A stretch of DNA of 64,000 bases from Burkholderiales bacterium. Its GTDB lineage: Bacteria; Pseudomonadota; Gammaproteobacteria; Burkholderiales; WYBJ01. The stretch lies in the NCBI GenBank assembly GCA_020848435.1, contig JADLAC010000017.1, positions 1 to 64,000 on the forward strand, in the 5' to 3' direction. Of the stretch, positions 19,311 through 28,261 are shown in pieces. Below the pieces are notes generated by a model. That model saw only the letters and a list, made by a program, of their open reading frames with translations, was not told the DNA's origin and did no database searches. Positions within the stretch are counted from its first letter, which is position 1. Each line of letters begins with the position of its first letter. A program made the position numbers and the translations under genes.

Positions 19311-20378
19311 TTGAGCCCTCTTCGTCTGCTCATCGGTATGCTTCTCGACCCGACCTCGACGCTCGCTTCAGGTAGCGTAGACAGCGCGGCTAAGCCCGGC
19401 ACCACCGCGCGCAGGCCGACGCACGCGAGCGAGGGGGCATCTGGCGTGGCAGCCGCCCACGAGATCGCCGAGATGTGGCGCTTTGCCCGCGGCGCGGGCT
19501 TCGAGCGCGAGCTGCGATTGCTGCAGCGACCGCGGCTCGGGCGTTCGCTCGCCGCGGCGCTCCTCGACTGGGCCTGGATCGCCCTCGCGAGCGCAGCGGT
19601 GCTCATGCTCGGGATCGTGGCCGTACCGCTCGCGCTGCTGGTCATCGGCAACCGCCAGCGCGCGCTGGGCAACTTGTTGCACGACGCGTCGCACCGCAGC
19701 TTCGATCGGGCTCGCGGCCGTGCCGGCCCGCTGGCGAACATCTTGTTCTGCTGGCCGTTGTGGGTGTCGATGGCCGTCTACCGCAGCGAGCACAATCGGC
19801 ACCATCGCTTCCTCGGCGATCCGGCGCGCGATCCCGACTTCATCCACGACCCCGCGCGCTTGCCGGGCGGCTGGTTGCGGGTGTGGCGAGACCAGGTCGT
19901 CGCGCCGCGGATGCTGCGGCTCGCGGTCTTTGCCCACCTCGGGCGCATGAGCGCGGCATCGCTCGGCGCCGTCGCCTGCTGGTGGGCGATCGTGCTCGCA
20001 ACGATCGCGGCCGCGTTCGGTGCCTTGCAGGCGCTAGGTTTTCTCGCCCTCTGGGTAGGCGCGCGCGCGCTCGTGTTTCATCCGATCACCTCGTTTCGCG
20101 AGATTTCGGACCATGTCGGCCTGCTGCCCGGAACGCTCATCGGCTTCAGCCGCAACCACCCGTTCGGCGGCGCGCTCGCGCACCTCTTTCATCCGCATCA
20201 CAACGGTTATCACCTGCTGCACCACCTGCTGCCCGGCATGCCGTTTCATGCCTTCCCGCGCGCCCATGCACTGCTCATGCGCTGGCCGCGTTACGCCGGC
20301 GCGGAGCAATGCGAGGCCTATTTCGCGGGTCGGGCGAGCGCGGTGGAGTCCTGGGTGCGGCGCTGGCGCCGCGGCTAA
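19311..20378 (+). CDS. Membrane fatty acid desaturase/hydroxylase family protein
   Basis: 355 residues as drawn; the first 45 are weakly coded and a later start (for example GTG near 19446) is likely. Three histidine boxes for a di-iron centre are present: HDASH at 124-128, HNRHH at 161-165 and the HPHHNGYHLLHH block around 294-305. Hydrophobic segments lie at 88-113, 141-157 and 215-250. This is the layout of the fatty acid desaturase/carotene hydroxylase superfamily acting on membrane lipids or terpenoids. Substrate and regiospecificity cannot be read. Confidence 0.85.
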   Translation: MSPLRLLIGMLLDPTSTLASGSVDSAAKPGTTARRPTHASEGASGVAAAHEIAEMWRFARGAGFERELRLLQRPRLGRSLAAALLDWAWIALASAAVLMLGIVAVPLALLVIGNRQRALGNLLHDASHRSFDRARGRAGPLANILFCWPLWVSMAVYRSEHNRHHRFLGDPARDPDFIHDPARLPGGWLRVWRDQVVAPRMLRLAVFAHLGRMSAASLGAVACWWAIVLATIAAAFGALQALGFLALWVGARALVFHPITSFREISDHVGLLPGTLIGFSRNHPFGGALAHLFHPHHNGYHLLHHLLPGMPFHAFPRAHALLMRWPRYAGAEQCEAYFAGRASAVESWVRRWRRG

Positions 20379-20410
20379 CTCGGCAGTTCGACCAGCGAAG
20401 GTGCAAAGCC

Positions 20411-20620
20411 TTACCGGCGATCGAACGGAGCGTCCGCTGGCGGGCTCGCGGCACCCGTGTTGTCCGCCGGCGAGGACACTGTAGCTTCGCCGCCGGGCGA
20501 GCCGGGCGCGGCCGGCGCTGCCGATCCCGCCCCGGTCTTCTTCAGCCGCTTGGCTTCCTGTTTGCGTTTCTTCGCGAGCTCGCGCTGGCGCTTCTCGAAT
20601 CCGTAGTTGGGTTTTGCCAA
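20411..20620 (-). CDS. Small basic protein of unknown function (TTG start)
   Basis: 69 residues. A strong GGAAGGAG five bases before a TTG codon decides the start; the protein begins (M)AKPNYGFEKRQRELAKKRKQ, a conserved small-protein N-terminus seen widely in proteobacteria as far as I recall. The first 30 residues are Lys/Arg-rich, helical and could bind nucleic acid; the rest is Ala/Gly/Pro/Ser-rich and likely disordered. It is downstream of the cold-shock gene but beyond its terminator, so it may have its own promoter. No function assigned. Confidence 0.75.
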   Translation of the reverse strand: MAKPNYGFEKRQRELAKKRKQEAKRLKKTGAGSAAPAAPGSPGGEATVSSPADNTGAASPPADAPFDRR

Positions 20621-20722
20621 TTCAACTCCTTCCTTGGGACGAGGCGCGGAGCCTTTCACGAATGCCGCTCATCGTCCCCGCGAGCGAACACCCGCCAGCT
20701 ATTCTGCGCTGAGCACAAAGAA

Positions 20723-20746
20723 AAAGGCCCACTACACCGGGCCTTT
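20723..20746 (-). terminator. Rho-independent terminator of the cold-shock gene
   Basis: AAAGGCCC (20723-20730) pairs with GGGCCTTT (20739-20746) around an 8-base loop; on the minus strand the stem runs into TTTTTC. It lies 52 bp after the stop of the cold-shock gene. Confidence 0.85.
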
Positions 20747-20798
20747 CTCCAATCGAGCGACGGTTACGTCACGACCGCTCGCGACGTAACGCGCCGCT

Positions 20799-21002
20799 TC
20801 AAGCGGGCCTGATGTTCGACGCCTGGTCACCCTTGGGGCCGGCGGTCTTGTCGTAGCTCACTTTCTGGCCTTCCTGCAGCGTCTTGAAGCCTTGCTGCTG
20901 GATGGCGGAAAAGTGGGCGAACAAATCCTTGCCGCCGTCGTCGGGCGTGATGAAGCCGTAACCCTTCGCCTCGTTGAACCATTTCACGGTACCTGTGCTC
21001 AT
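20799..21002 (-). CDS. Cold-shock domain protein (CspA family)
   Basis: 67 residues, an OB-fold single-strand RNA/DNA chaperone. RNP1 is KGYGFIT and RNP2 is DLFAHFSAI; the N-terminus [16 protein letters not shown] and C-terminus [13 protein letters not shown] are canonical. AGGAA precedes the ATG. About 230 bp upstream to the carrier-protein gene hold no other gene and would allow the long structured 5' leader typical of csp mRNAs (inference). A good terminator follows. Confidence 0.97.
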   Translation of the reverse strand: MSTGTVKWFNEAKGYGFITPDDGGKDLFAHFSAIQQQGFKTLQEGQKVSYDKTAGPKGDQASNIRPA

Positions 21003-21231
21003 GCGAATTTCCTGTAAAGATCGTTTGGCGCGCTCGCGCCGGATGAGGACCGTCGAGGGAGGATTAGAGAGAGCGGAGTACTGCCAGCGGCGTTACAGCG
21101 GACCAGAAATCGACGCCTGAAGGATCCCGCGGCCCTTATACGCTGCAAACACGCGCGCGTCAAAGCATTTCGCGTGCGCGCCGGCGTCCAGCGGATCCGG
21201 GCTCGAGGCGCGCCCGGACCGGCTCCTAGCG

Positions 21232-21483
21232 TCATGCGCGCGCATCTTCGATCAGCGCGGCGATCTCGCGCATGGAGTCGAAGCGCTGCGGGTCGAATTC
21301 GATGCGGGTGAAGTCGACCCCGAAATCGGCTTCGAGAAAGCTCACCAGCTTCACCACCGCGAGCGAATCCAGCCGCCCCGACTGAACCAGCGACTCGGCG
21401 TCGTCGAAGCCGGCGTGGTCGTCGTGCTCGGCCAACACGCCGGTCAAGAAAGTCCTTATCCGGACGAGATCGCTGCTATTCAT
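21232..21483 (-). CDS. Acyl/peptidyl carrier protein
   Basis: 83 residues. The 4'-phosphopantetheine serine is Ser40 in SGRLDSLAVVKLVSFLEADF, with the D-S-L triad of carrier proteins. The start ATG overlaps the stop of the adenylation-domain gene (ATGA), so the two are translationally coupled. It is not the housekeeping AcpP (no DSLD..E.VMALE motif), so it is the dedicated carrier for the residue activated by the adjacent enzyme. Confidence 0.88.
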   Translation of the reverse strand: MNSSDLVRIRTFLTGVLAEHDDHAGFDDAESLVQSGRLDSLAVVKLVSFLEADFGVDFTRIEFDPQRFDSMREIAALIEDARA

Positions 21484-23069
21484 GAATCGATCCTCGGCGC
21501 CATTGTGTGCGTCCCCATTCGTTCGATCAATGCCTGGCGGTTGAGCTTGCCGTTGGCGTTGCGCGGCAGCGCCTCCAGCGCGTAAATCGCGCTCGGCACC
21601 ATGTGCGGCGGGAGCTCCTGGCGCAACAGCTCGCGGATGCGCTCGGGCGCGACCGCGGCGTTGGCGACGAAGCACACGATCGAGCGCGCCACGCCGTCTT
21701 CCACCGGCCATGCCACGGCGGCCACTTGCTCCGCGCCCGCGAGCGCGCGCACGTGCGCTTCGATGTCCTCCAGCTCGACCCGATGGCCGTGGATCTTGAC
21801 CTGGTTGTCGATGCGGCCGAGATGATGGAAATCACCGCGTGCGTCCTGCATGGCGATGTCACCGGTGAGATACCAGCGCTCGCCATCGATCAGAGGAAAG
21901 CGTTCGGCCGTGAGCCGGGGCGCGTCGAGATAGCCCAGGGTCAACTGCTTGCCCGCGATCGCGAGCTCGCCCTTTTCACCCACGGCCACGGGTCGCAGGT
22001 CCGGGCCGAGCACGCGCAGCCGGGTGCCGGGATGCGCGACGCCGATCGCCAGCACGCCGCGGCCGGGCGTGACCGACGGGGTCGCGCCGGGTTCGACCCG
22101 CTGGCCGGCGCAGTCGACCGTCGCTTCGGTGGGACCGTAGAGATTGTCGACCACGGAGTTGGGCGCCGCCGCTTGCCAGGCGCGCACCGAAGCAAGCGGC
22201 AGCGGCTCGCCACCGAAGGAGCTGTAGCGCAGCCCCGGCAGCGATTGCGGCTGCAGCGAGCGGGTCGCACGCATCCATGCGATCGCCGCCGGCGCCGAGC
22301 CCCAGACGGTGAGCTTGCGCTCGCGAATGAACCTGGCGGGAGAGACGTGGCTCAACGCCGGCACGACATGCAGCGATGCGCCCGCGCGCCACGGCAGGAA
22401 GATCTCGCCGACCGAAGGATCGAAGGTCAGCTCGGTGAACTGCGAGGCGCGGTCGTGCGGCGCCATTGCCTTACGCGGCGCCAGGGCGTCGAGATAGGCG
22501 TTCACCGAGGCGGTGGCGACCAGCACGCCCTTCGGTACGCCGGTGGTTCCCGAGGTGAAGACGAGGTAGGCAAGGTCGTCCGCGGCGAGCGTGGCGGGCT
22601 GGGCCATCGCGCCCGCATCCAGTGCGTCGAGGCTGAGCACCCATGGTGCGGCAGCCGGTGCCAGCGCTCGTGCAGCCTCGCTGCTCGGGACGACCAGAGC
22701 GCCGGCTTCGGCCGCTACCGGCGCGGTCAGGCAGGCGAGCCCGGCGTCATCGACGATGAGCGCATCGAGCCGAGCCAACGCCAGCACGCTGCGCAGCCGC
22801 GCCTGCGGCCAGCGCACCCCGAGCGGCACGAACGCGGCGCCCGCCCAGGTCACCGCCAGGACTGCCTCGACGGCGATGAGACTGCGCGAGCCGAGAATCC
22901 CGACTCGGCTGCCGCGGCCGGTGCCGCGCGCGCGCAGAGCGCCGGCGAGCCGTGCGGCTCGCACGCTCAGCTCGCCATAGCTCAGCTCGATCCCATCGGC
23001 GTAGAGCGCGAGTCGATCGGGCGTGCGCGCGCTCTGCTCGAATACCGCCTGGGCAAGATTCCAATTCAT
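21480..23069 (-). CDS. Stand-alone amino acid adenylation enzyme
   Basis: 529 residues of the ANL superfamily. Core motifs: A3 VFTSGTTGVPKGV, A4 FDPSVGEIFLPW (with the Asp that holds the alpha-amino group of an amino acid), A5 NLYGPTEATVD, A7 WYLTGDIAM, A8 GRIDNQVKIHGHRVELEDIE and A10 NANGKLNR with the catalytic Lys. There is no fused condensation or thiolation domain; the partner carrier protein is the next, overlapping gene. The layout resembles DltA/DltC-like or free-standing NRPS loading modules. The amino acid cannot be predicted with confidence. No synthetase or transferase gene follows; the cold-shock gene comes next. Confidence 0.88.
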   Translation of the reverse strand: MNWNLAQAVFEQSARTPDRLALYADGIELSYGELSVRAARLAGALRARGTGRGSRVGILGSRSLIAVEAVLAVTWAGAAFVPLGVRWPQARLRSVLALARLDALIVDDAGLACLTAPVAAEAGALVVPSSEAARALAPAAAPWVLSLDALDAGAMAQPATLAADDLAYLVFTSGTTGVPKGVLVATASVNAYLDALAPRKAMAPHDRASQFTELTFDPSVGEIFLPWRAGASLHVVPALSHVSPARFIRERKLTVWGSAPAAIAWMRATRSLQPQSLPGLRYSSFGGEPLPLASVRAWQAAAPNSVVDNLYGPTEATVDCAGQRVEPGATPSVTPGRGVLAIGVAHPGTRLRVLGPDLRPVAVGEKGELAIAGKQLTLGYLDAPRLTAERFPLIDGERWYLTGDIAMQDARGDFHHLGRIDNQVKIHGHRVELEDIEAHVRALAGAEQVAAVAWPVEDGVARSIVCFVANAAVAPERIRELLRQELPPHMVPSAIYALEALPRNANGKLNRQALIERMGTHTMAPRIDS

Positions 23070-23306
23070 GGCCGGTGATGCGATTCAGCACATTGTATCG
23101 AGGTAGCGCCGCTGGCCGGATCCGCGCGGCGAATCGAAGCATCGCCGCCGGCGCGATCGGACGCGTGGCGTCGCTCCCCGCTGCCGCTTGGTAGCTACCG
23201 ATTTACGGCGCTCGGGTGCCGTTTCCGCATGGTTCGCGCCCGCCGCTGTCCAGCGGCCTTCGCTTCGGCGAAAATCGCGCGATCGACCGGCGAAGCGGAG
23301 CGAGCG

Positions 23307-24506
23307 ATGCGTCAGGCCCTGGAAGGCATCACGGTTTTGGACTTGAGCCACGCCCTGGCGGGGCCTTTCTGCTCGATGATGCTGGGCGATCACGGCGCCG
23401 ATGTCATCAAGATCGAACCCCCCGGCGGCGGCGACATTTCGCGGGCGTGGGGCTCGCGCGGCACGAGCGGGGACGCCGGTTACTTCATCAGCCTGCACCG
23501 GAACAAGCGCGGCATCGTGCTGGATCTGAAAAACCCGCGCGGCAAGGAGCTCTTTCGGCGCCTGCTCGAGCGCGCCGACGTGGTGCTGGAGAACTACCGG
23601 GTCGGCGCGCTGAGCAAGCTCGGCCTGGGCTACGAGGCGGCATGCGAGGTCAATCCGGGCATCATCTACTGCTCGATTTCGGGCTTCGGCCAGGACGGAC
23701 CCTATCGCGATCGCGCCGCGCTCGATCTCATCCTCCAGGCCGAGAGCGGCATGATCAGCGTGACCGGCTCGGCCGAGGGCGCGACGGCCCGCGCCGGGGT
23801 GTCGATCGCCGACATGACCGCGGGGCTCAACGCCGCCTTCGCGATCATGGCGGCCCTGCGCGTCCAGGAGAAGACCGGGCGCGGCCAGCACATCGACATC
23901 TCGATGCTGGAGGGGCAGCTCGCGCTGCTGGGAACGATGATCGGCGATTACTTCATGGACGGCCAGGTACCGCGGCCCATGGGCACGGCCTACCGCTCCT
24001 TGCTGCCTTACCAGACCTTTCATACCCAAACGCGCGACCTCGCGCTCGCCGTGGGCAGCGAGAAGCTATGGAAGGATTTCTGTCCAGCGATCGGCTGCCC
24101 GGAGCTTGCCGAGGACCCGCGCTATCGCACCAACCAGGATCGGCGGGCCAATCGGGCGAGCCTGCTGCAACGGCTCCAGGAAGTATTCCTGACCCGGTCG
24201 TACGAGGCATGGGAAGCGATCCTGCTCGCCAGCGGCATCCCCGTCGGGGCCATCAACGACATCGGCCAGGTGGTCGAGCACCCGCAAGTGAAGGCGCGCG
24301 GGTCGCTGGTCGAAGTGCAGCATGCGCGCGCCGGCAAGGTCCGCATCGTCGGTCCGGCCGCACGGCTGTCCGCGACACCAGCCTCGGTGCGCTCGGCCTC
24401 TCCCCTCATGGGGCAGCACACGGACGAGGTGATGCAGCAGGTGCTCGGGCTCGATGCGGCGCAGCTCGGCGAGCTGCGCGCGGCGGGTGCCTTCGGGAAA
24501 TCCTGA
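23307..24506 (+). CDS. CaiB/BaiF family CoA transferase
   Basis: 399 residues of the class III CoA transferases, which move CoA between carboxylic acids via an aspartyl anhydride. The N-terminus LEGITVLDLSHALAGPFCSM, then GADVIKIEPPGGGD and HRNKRGIVLDLKNPRGKELF, and VVLENYRVGALSKLGLGYE with GFGQDGPY are family blocks. The catalytic Asp is expected in the AGVSIADMTAGLNAAFAIMA region. Start chosen at 23307 where homology begins. The donor and acceptor acids are unknown. Confidence 0.9.
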   Translation: MRQALEGITVLDLSHALAGPFCSMMLGDHGADVIKIEPPGGGDISRAWGSRGTSGDAGYFISLHRNKRGIVLDLKNPRGKELFRRLLERADVVLENYRVGALSKLGLGYEAACEVNPGIIYCSISGFGQDGPYRDRAALDLILQAESGMISVTGSAEGATARAGVSIADMTAGLNAAFAIMAALRVQEKTGRGQHIDISMLEGQLALLGTMIGDYFMDGQVPRPMGTAYRSLLPYQTFHTQTRDLALAVGSEKLWKDFCPAIGCPELAEDPRYRTNQDRRANRASLLQRLQEVFLTRSYEAWEAILLASGIPVGAINDIGQVVEHPQVKARGSLVEVQHARAGKVRIVGPAARLSATPASVRSASPLMGQHTDEVMQQVLGLDAAQLGELRAAGAFGKS

Positions 24507-24539
24507 GCGAGGATGGGGGCGAAAGGCGCGCCCCGAAGC

Positions 24540-26012
24540 TCACTTCTTGCCGAGCACTTCGAATCCGACCCGGACCCAGTGCTCGGCGCGATCGATCACG
24601 CGGTTGGCGCGAATCCGAAATGCCCCGTTGGCCGTCGTCAGCAGGTAGTCGGTCGCCTTGCCGGCCTCGCGCGCCGCGATCACCAGGCCGTCGACCCGCC
24701 CGCTGTCGGCGTTGATCGGCGCGTAGATCGCCGCAGCCGTCGGCGCGGCCTCGCCTTCGAGCCGCAAGCCTTCCGCATAGGGCTCCAGATCGATGACCAG
24801 AGGATCGCTGCTCAGGCGCCGGATGCCGACCATCCACAGCGCATCCTCCGAGCCGCGGATGCGCCGCACGACGCAGCCGAGCTCCCAGGGCTCGCCGGGC
24901 GCAGCGCGAAACGCGATCAAGGCACCGAGGGGCACTTGCACGCCCGCGTCTTTCGGCAGCAGGGCGCCGAGGCCGGTGCTGCTGCGATCGCGCAGCGCCC
25001 AGCTCGAGGCAGCCGCGGCCGGCGCGCCCGTGTCCTCGGCTTCGAGCGCCGCGAGCACATTGTCGAAGCCCAACACGACCTCGATGCTCTCGCCGTCGGC
25101 TTTTTCGCGCTCGGCACGCCAGCTCGCACGGCGCCAATCGGGCGACCACAGCCGCTCGGCGAGATCGAGAAAGGCGCCGAAATGCAGCGCCACCAACCGA
25201 CTCGGGGTCGCGCCCACCGACAATTCACCCGCATACAGCTTGACGCGTGCTTGCGCGAGCTTGTCGCCGAGCGGGGCCACGGCGACGAAGCGGGTGGTGT
25301 CCGCAACCGCGCTCGTCGCCGAAATGCGCTCGGGACCGGCGGCGCGCGCGAGATCGACCTGGTACCAGTGCGCCTCGGGATCGAAGAAGGGCTCGACGCG
25401 CATGTCATGGGCCGAAGTCGCCAGCCAGCGGTGGGCGAGCTCGAGCTGCGGCGCGCTCAAGATGCCGACGTTCAAGCTTGCCAGCAACAGGCATTGCGCG
25501 AACGCATCGGTGCAGGTCGCGTCGTTGGTCAAGGGCCGGCGCTCGAGCCCGGCCGCCTCGATGGCGAGCATGAGCGCATTGGCCTGGCGCCAGCTCGTGC
25601 GCTGCATGGTCGTGCGCTCGAAGCCGTGCCACTTGATTTCTTCGGCGCGCGCGCGCAGCGCACACAATGCGAGCTCCGCGACCTCGATCTGTTCTTCCAG
25701 CCGCCGCGGGCGCAAGAGCTGGCGCAGCACCGCCTCGGTCAAGGCATTGCCCATGCGCCGGTTGAGCATCTGTGCGCCGCGAACCAGCGCGAGCGGCAGG
25801 GCCTGGGCGACATCCGCGGCTTCGAGCATCGCATCGAGGTGACGCGCGTAATGATCGCGCGCGGCGCGTTGCAGCCGCCTCAGCACCAGGACGTGCGCGG
25901 GGTCGAACGGCGTGCCCGCCGGCGCGCTTTCGAATACGCACAGCACCCGCTCGAAAGTCGGGGTCGAGGTTTCCTCCACGGCCGGCTCCGGGTACGGGGC
26001 TACGCCTGTCAT
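24540..26012 (-). CDS. Uncharacterised protein coupled to FimV-like gene
   Basis: 490 residues. No signal peptide or membrane helix is evident. The N-terminal 180 residues are strongly helical (VLVLRRLQRAARDHYARHLD, RRLEEQIEVAELALCALRAR). The C-terminal part (PWELGCVVRRIRGSEDALWM, then VGIRRLSSDPLVIDLEP) looks beta-rich and recalls PilZ-like effector domains, but the RxxxR...D/NxSxxG signature of c-di-GMP binders is not present, so I do not claim nucleotide binding. The ATG overlaps the stop of the FimV-like gene (ATGA), indicating translational coupling and probably a shared role in pili or polar surface organisation (inference). Confidence 0.7.
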   Translation of the reverse strand: MTGVAPYPEPAVEETSTPTFERVLCVFESAPAGTPFDPAHVLVLRRLQRAARDHYARHLDAMLEAADVAQALPLALVRGAQMLNRRMGNALTEAVLRQLLRPRRLEEQIEVAELALCALRARAEEIKWHGFERTTMQRTSWRQANALMLAIEAAGLERRPLTNDATCTDAFAQCLLLASLNVGILSAPQLELAHRWLATSAHDMRVEPFFDPEAHWYQVDLARAAGPERISATSAVADTTRFVAVAPLGDKLAQARVKLYAGELSVGATPSRLVALHFGAFLDLAERLWSPDWRRASWRAEREKADGESIEVVLGFDNVLAALEAEDTGAPAAAASSWALRDRSSTGLGALLPKDAGVQVPLGALIAFRAAPGEPWELGCVVRRIRGSEDALWMVGIRRLSSDPLVIDLEPYAEGLRLEGEAAPTAAAIYAPINADSGRVDGLVIAAREAGKATDYLLTTANGAFRIRANRVIDRAEHWVRVGFEVLGKK

Positions 26013-27991
26013 TCGCGTGCCAGGCGCTTGCGGCGCTTGAGACCCGGATGCGTGCTCATGAGCTGATCGTGCATTTCATTGGCGAGCAGGTGCGCGGTGA
26101 AGTCCAGCGGCACGCCGAGCCAGCGTTCGATCAGGTCCTCCGGAACCTTCGCCGGCGCATCTTCGCCCGCGTACAGCGGGTTGGCCGGATCGATGTCCTG
26201 GCCGAGCGCACGGATCACCGGCCAATGCTCGTCCTGACCGAAGCTGCCGCGATAGGCGAGCGCCAGGCGCTGGAAGCGCTCCGGCATGGTCTCTCGCCGA
26301 TAGATGGCGAACAGCGCCTGGAACGGGCGCGGGCTGTCTTTGCGCGCCGCCACCGCCATTTCGAGCAGGTCGATGGCGCGGAAGACATCGCCGTCGTCCA
26401 TGTAGTGCGTGCGCGCTTGCTGGACGATTTCTTCGGGCGAGGACAAGGCGACGACCCGCTCGGCCGCGGGCTGGAACTGCTGGGTGATGTGGAATTCGCG
26501 GCTGATGCCCGCGCCGGGCAAGGCGCGCCCCGCGGGCGAGAGGCTGCCCGCGGCTTCCGGCAACGGTAGCGTATCCGTGGTGGGCGGGGGCACCCACTCG
26601 GCCGTCTGATCGACCTTGATCGGCGCCGCGGCGTGCAGCTCGGTGGTCCGATCGGCGCCGTAGGGCTGCGCAACCGAGGGCATCTGCTGCGTCTTGTCGT
26701 ACGCAAGACTGCTCGCAGTCGCCGTGACGGCGCCTTCGGGCGGCTCGCTCGTTGCTCTTGCCCACGGCGTGGCCCTCGCTGGGCTGACGCTCGGCTGCCT
26801 TTGCGGCGCCTGGAACAGCGGCCGGCGGCGCAGCTTCAAGCCCAATGCCGCCAGCAGCAGCGCCGAGATACCCGCGGCGACGCGCCAGTCGGTCAGCACG
26901 TCGAGCACCCCGGACGAGCCCTGCCGGGCGGCGCCGGCATTGGCAACCGGCGCCGAGCCGGACGCCGCGGCGACCGCGGCCGGCGACGAGGAGGCGGGTG
27001 CGGCTACGGATGTCGGCGCCGATGCGCCCGGCGCGACGCCGACCGCATTGGCTTGCGCGCCCGTCGTGCTCGCGCCTGCCGGGGCGTGTGCCGCGGGTGC
27101 TTGGACAAGCATCTGCTCGAGCTGCGCTTTCAGCACGTCGGCCTGCTTCTGCAACAGCGCCAGGCGGTCGTCGAGCGCCAACATGGCGGCGGCATGATCG
27201 TCGCTGCGCGCGCGCAGATCGGCGACCCGCCGGGCTGCATCCTGGTCAGTGGCGCTTGCGGCGGCAGCCTCGGCGAGGGCCGGGCGCGCCTGCGCTGGCG
27301 ACGGTGCCGGCGCTGCTGCACGCGGCGCGGGCGGCGCGGCAATAGGCGCGGCGCCCGCTAGGCTCTGCGCTGCCCGGGTTGGTGCTCGGCGCGGCGTGGT
27401 TCGTTGTGCCGGCGCGCGCGGCGCTACCGCGGCCGCGCTGCGCGTGCTCATCGCTGGCTCGACGCCGGCGGGCGCGGCGGCCGTCGCCTCCGAGGGGACG
27501 GGAGCCGCGGGCGCCGTCTGCGCGACGCCGGGCACCGACTCGCCTTCCTTGAGCACGAGGAAATCGCGCGTCACCGGCTGCTCGCAGCCGACCTCGAGAC
27601 GCAAGCCTACCACCGGGCTCATGACCGTGCCGATGGTCTCGATGATCACGCTGTCGGCGGAGCCGATCCGCACGCGGGCGCCCTGCAGCGGCTCTGCCCC
27701 CGCCGGCGCGTTCGGATTGGCGACGACGCGAATGCAGCGCGGATCCAGGATGCCGTTTTCCGTGCGTACCGGGATGGCGCCGAAGAAGCGCTCGCCGAGC
27801 CGGGAACGTACGTCGAGGTCGCCGATGGTCTGCGCCTGGGCGATGTGCGCTTGCGGCAACAGCAGCAGGGCCGCGGCGGTCGCGCTGGCGAGCGCCTTCA
27901 GTACCGCGCCCGGTGGCAGGGTCGCGCTACGCTGATGCCCGAGCGCTACCGATACCGATTCGGATCGGGTGGTCAAGTCGAATCGCTTCAT
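26009..27991 (-). CDS. FimV-like inner-membrane protein
   Basis: 660 residues. Signal segment (LKALASATAAALLLLPQAH) followed by the FimV N-terminal domain: IGDLDVRSRLGERFFGAIPV, then a DFLVLKEG strand. Next come a long Ala/Pro-rich linker, a coiled coil (MLALDDRLALLQKQADVLKA), one membrane helix (WRVAAGISALLLAALGLKL), another low-complexity stretch, and a cytoplasmic helical C-terminus (VFRAIDLLEMAVAARKDSP, PFQALFAIYRRETMPERFQR) of the FimV TPR type. I see no LysM motif. FimV-type proteins mark the cell pole and support type IV pili and twitching. Start at 27991 begins MKRFDLTTRS; a longer frame to 28057 is open but less likely. Confidence 0.78.
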   Translation of the reverse strand: MKRFDLTTRSESVSVALGHQRSATLPPGAVLKALASATAAALLLLPQAHIAQAQTIGDLDVRSRLGERFFGAIPVRTENGILDPRCIRVVANPNAPAGAEPLQGARVRIGSADSVIIETIGTVMSPVVGLRLEVGCEQPVTRDFLVLKEGESVPGVAQTAPAAPVPSEATAAAPAGVEPAMSTRSAAAVAPRAPAQRTTPRRAPTRAAQSLAGAAPIAAPPAPRAAAPAPSPAQARPALAEAAAASATDQDAARRVADLRARSDDHAAAMLALDDRLALLQKQADVLKAQLEQMLVQAPAAHAPAGASTTGAQANAVGVAPGASAPTSVAAPASSSPAAVAAASGSAPVANAGAARQGSSGVLDVLTDWRVAAGISALLLAALGLKLRRRPLFQAPQRQPSVSPARATPWARATSEPPEGAVTATASSLAYDKTQQMPSVAQPYGADRTTELHAAAPIKVDQTAEWVPPPTTDTLPLPEAAGSLSPAGRALPGAGISREFHITQQFQPAAERVVALSSPEEIVQQARTHYMDDGDVFRAIDLLEMAVAARKDSPRPFQALFAIYRRETMPERFQRLALAYRGSFGQDEHWPVIRALGQDIDPANPLYAGEDAPAKVPEDLIERWLGVPLDFTAHLLANEMHDQLMSTHPGLKRRKRLARE

Positions 27992-28261
27992 GGGACGCAA
28001 GGCCTGAGTAGGATGCTTCGCTCGGAGGCAGGACCCGGACGGCGGCTTATGAAGCACTACATAACGTCCGGCGCGCGAGTTAGTTCAACACCCGCGTCGA
28101 ATCGCCAAGGCCGGTCCTGCCCATTCGCTCGGCGCAATGCTGCCACGCTACGGGCATCATACCGTCCCGAGCAGGATGCATGCCAGTTGACTCGCAATTT
28201 CTCAAGATCTCCCCGGTGCGTCCGATACCGAATCCACCACAGTTCGGAGCGAGGGATAGGC

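Noticed and set aside
20999-21235. A 78-codon minus-strand frame upstream of the cold-shock gene
   Set aside because: No family resemblance and it overlaps the likely csp mRNA leader; composition is that of a chance frame.
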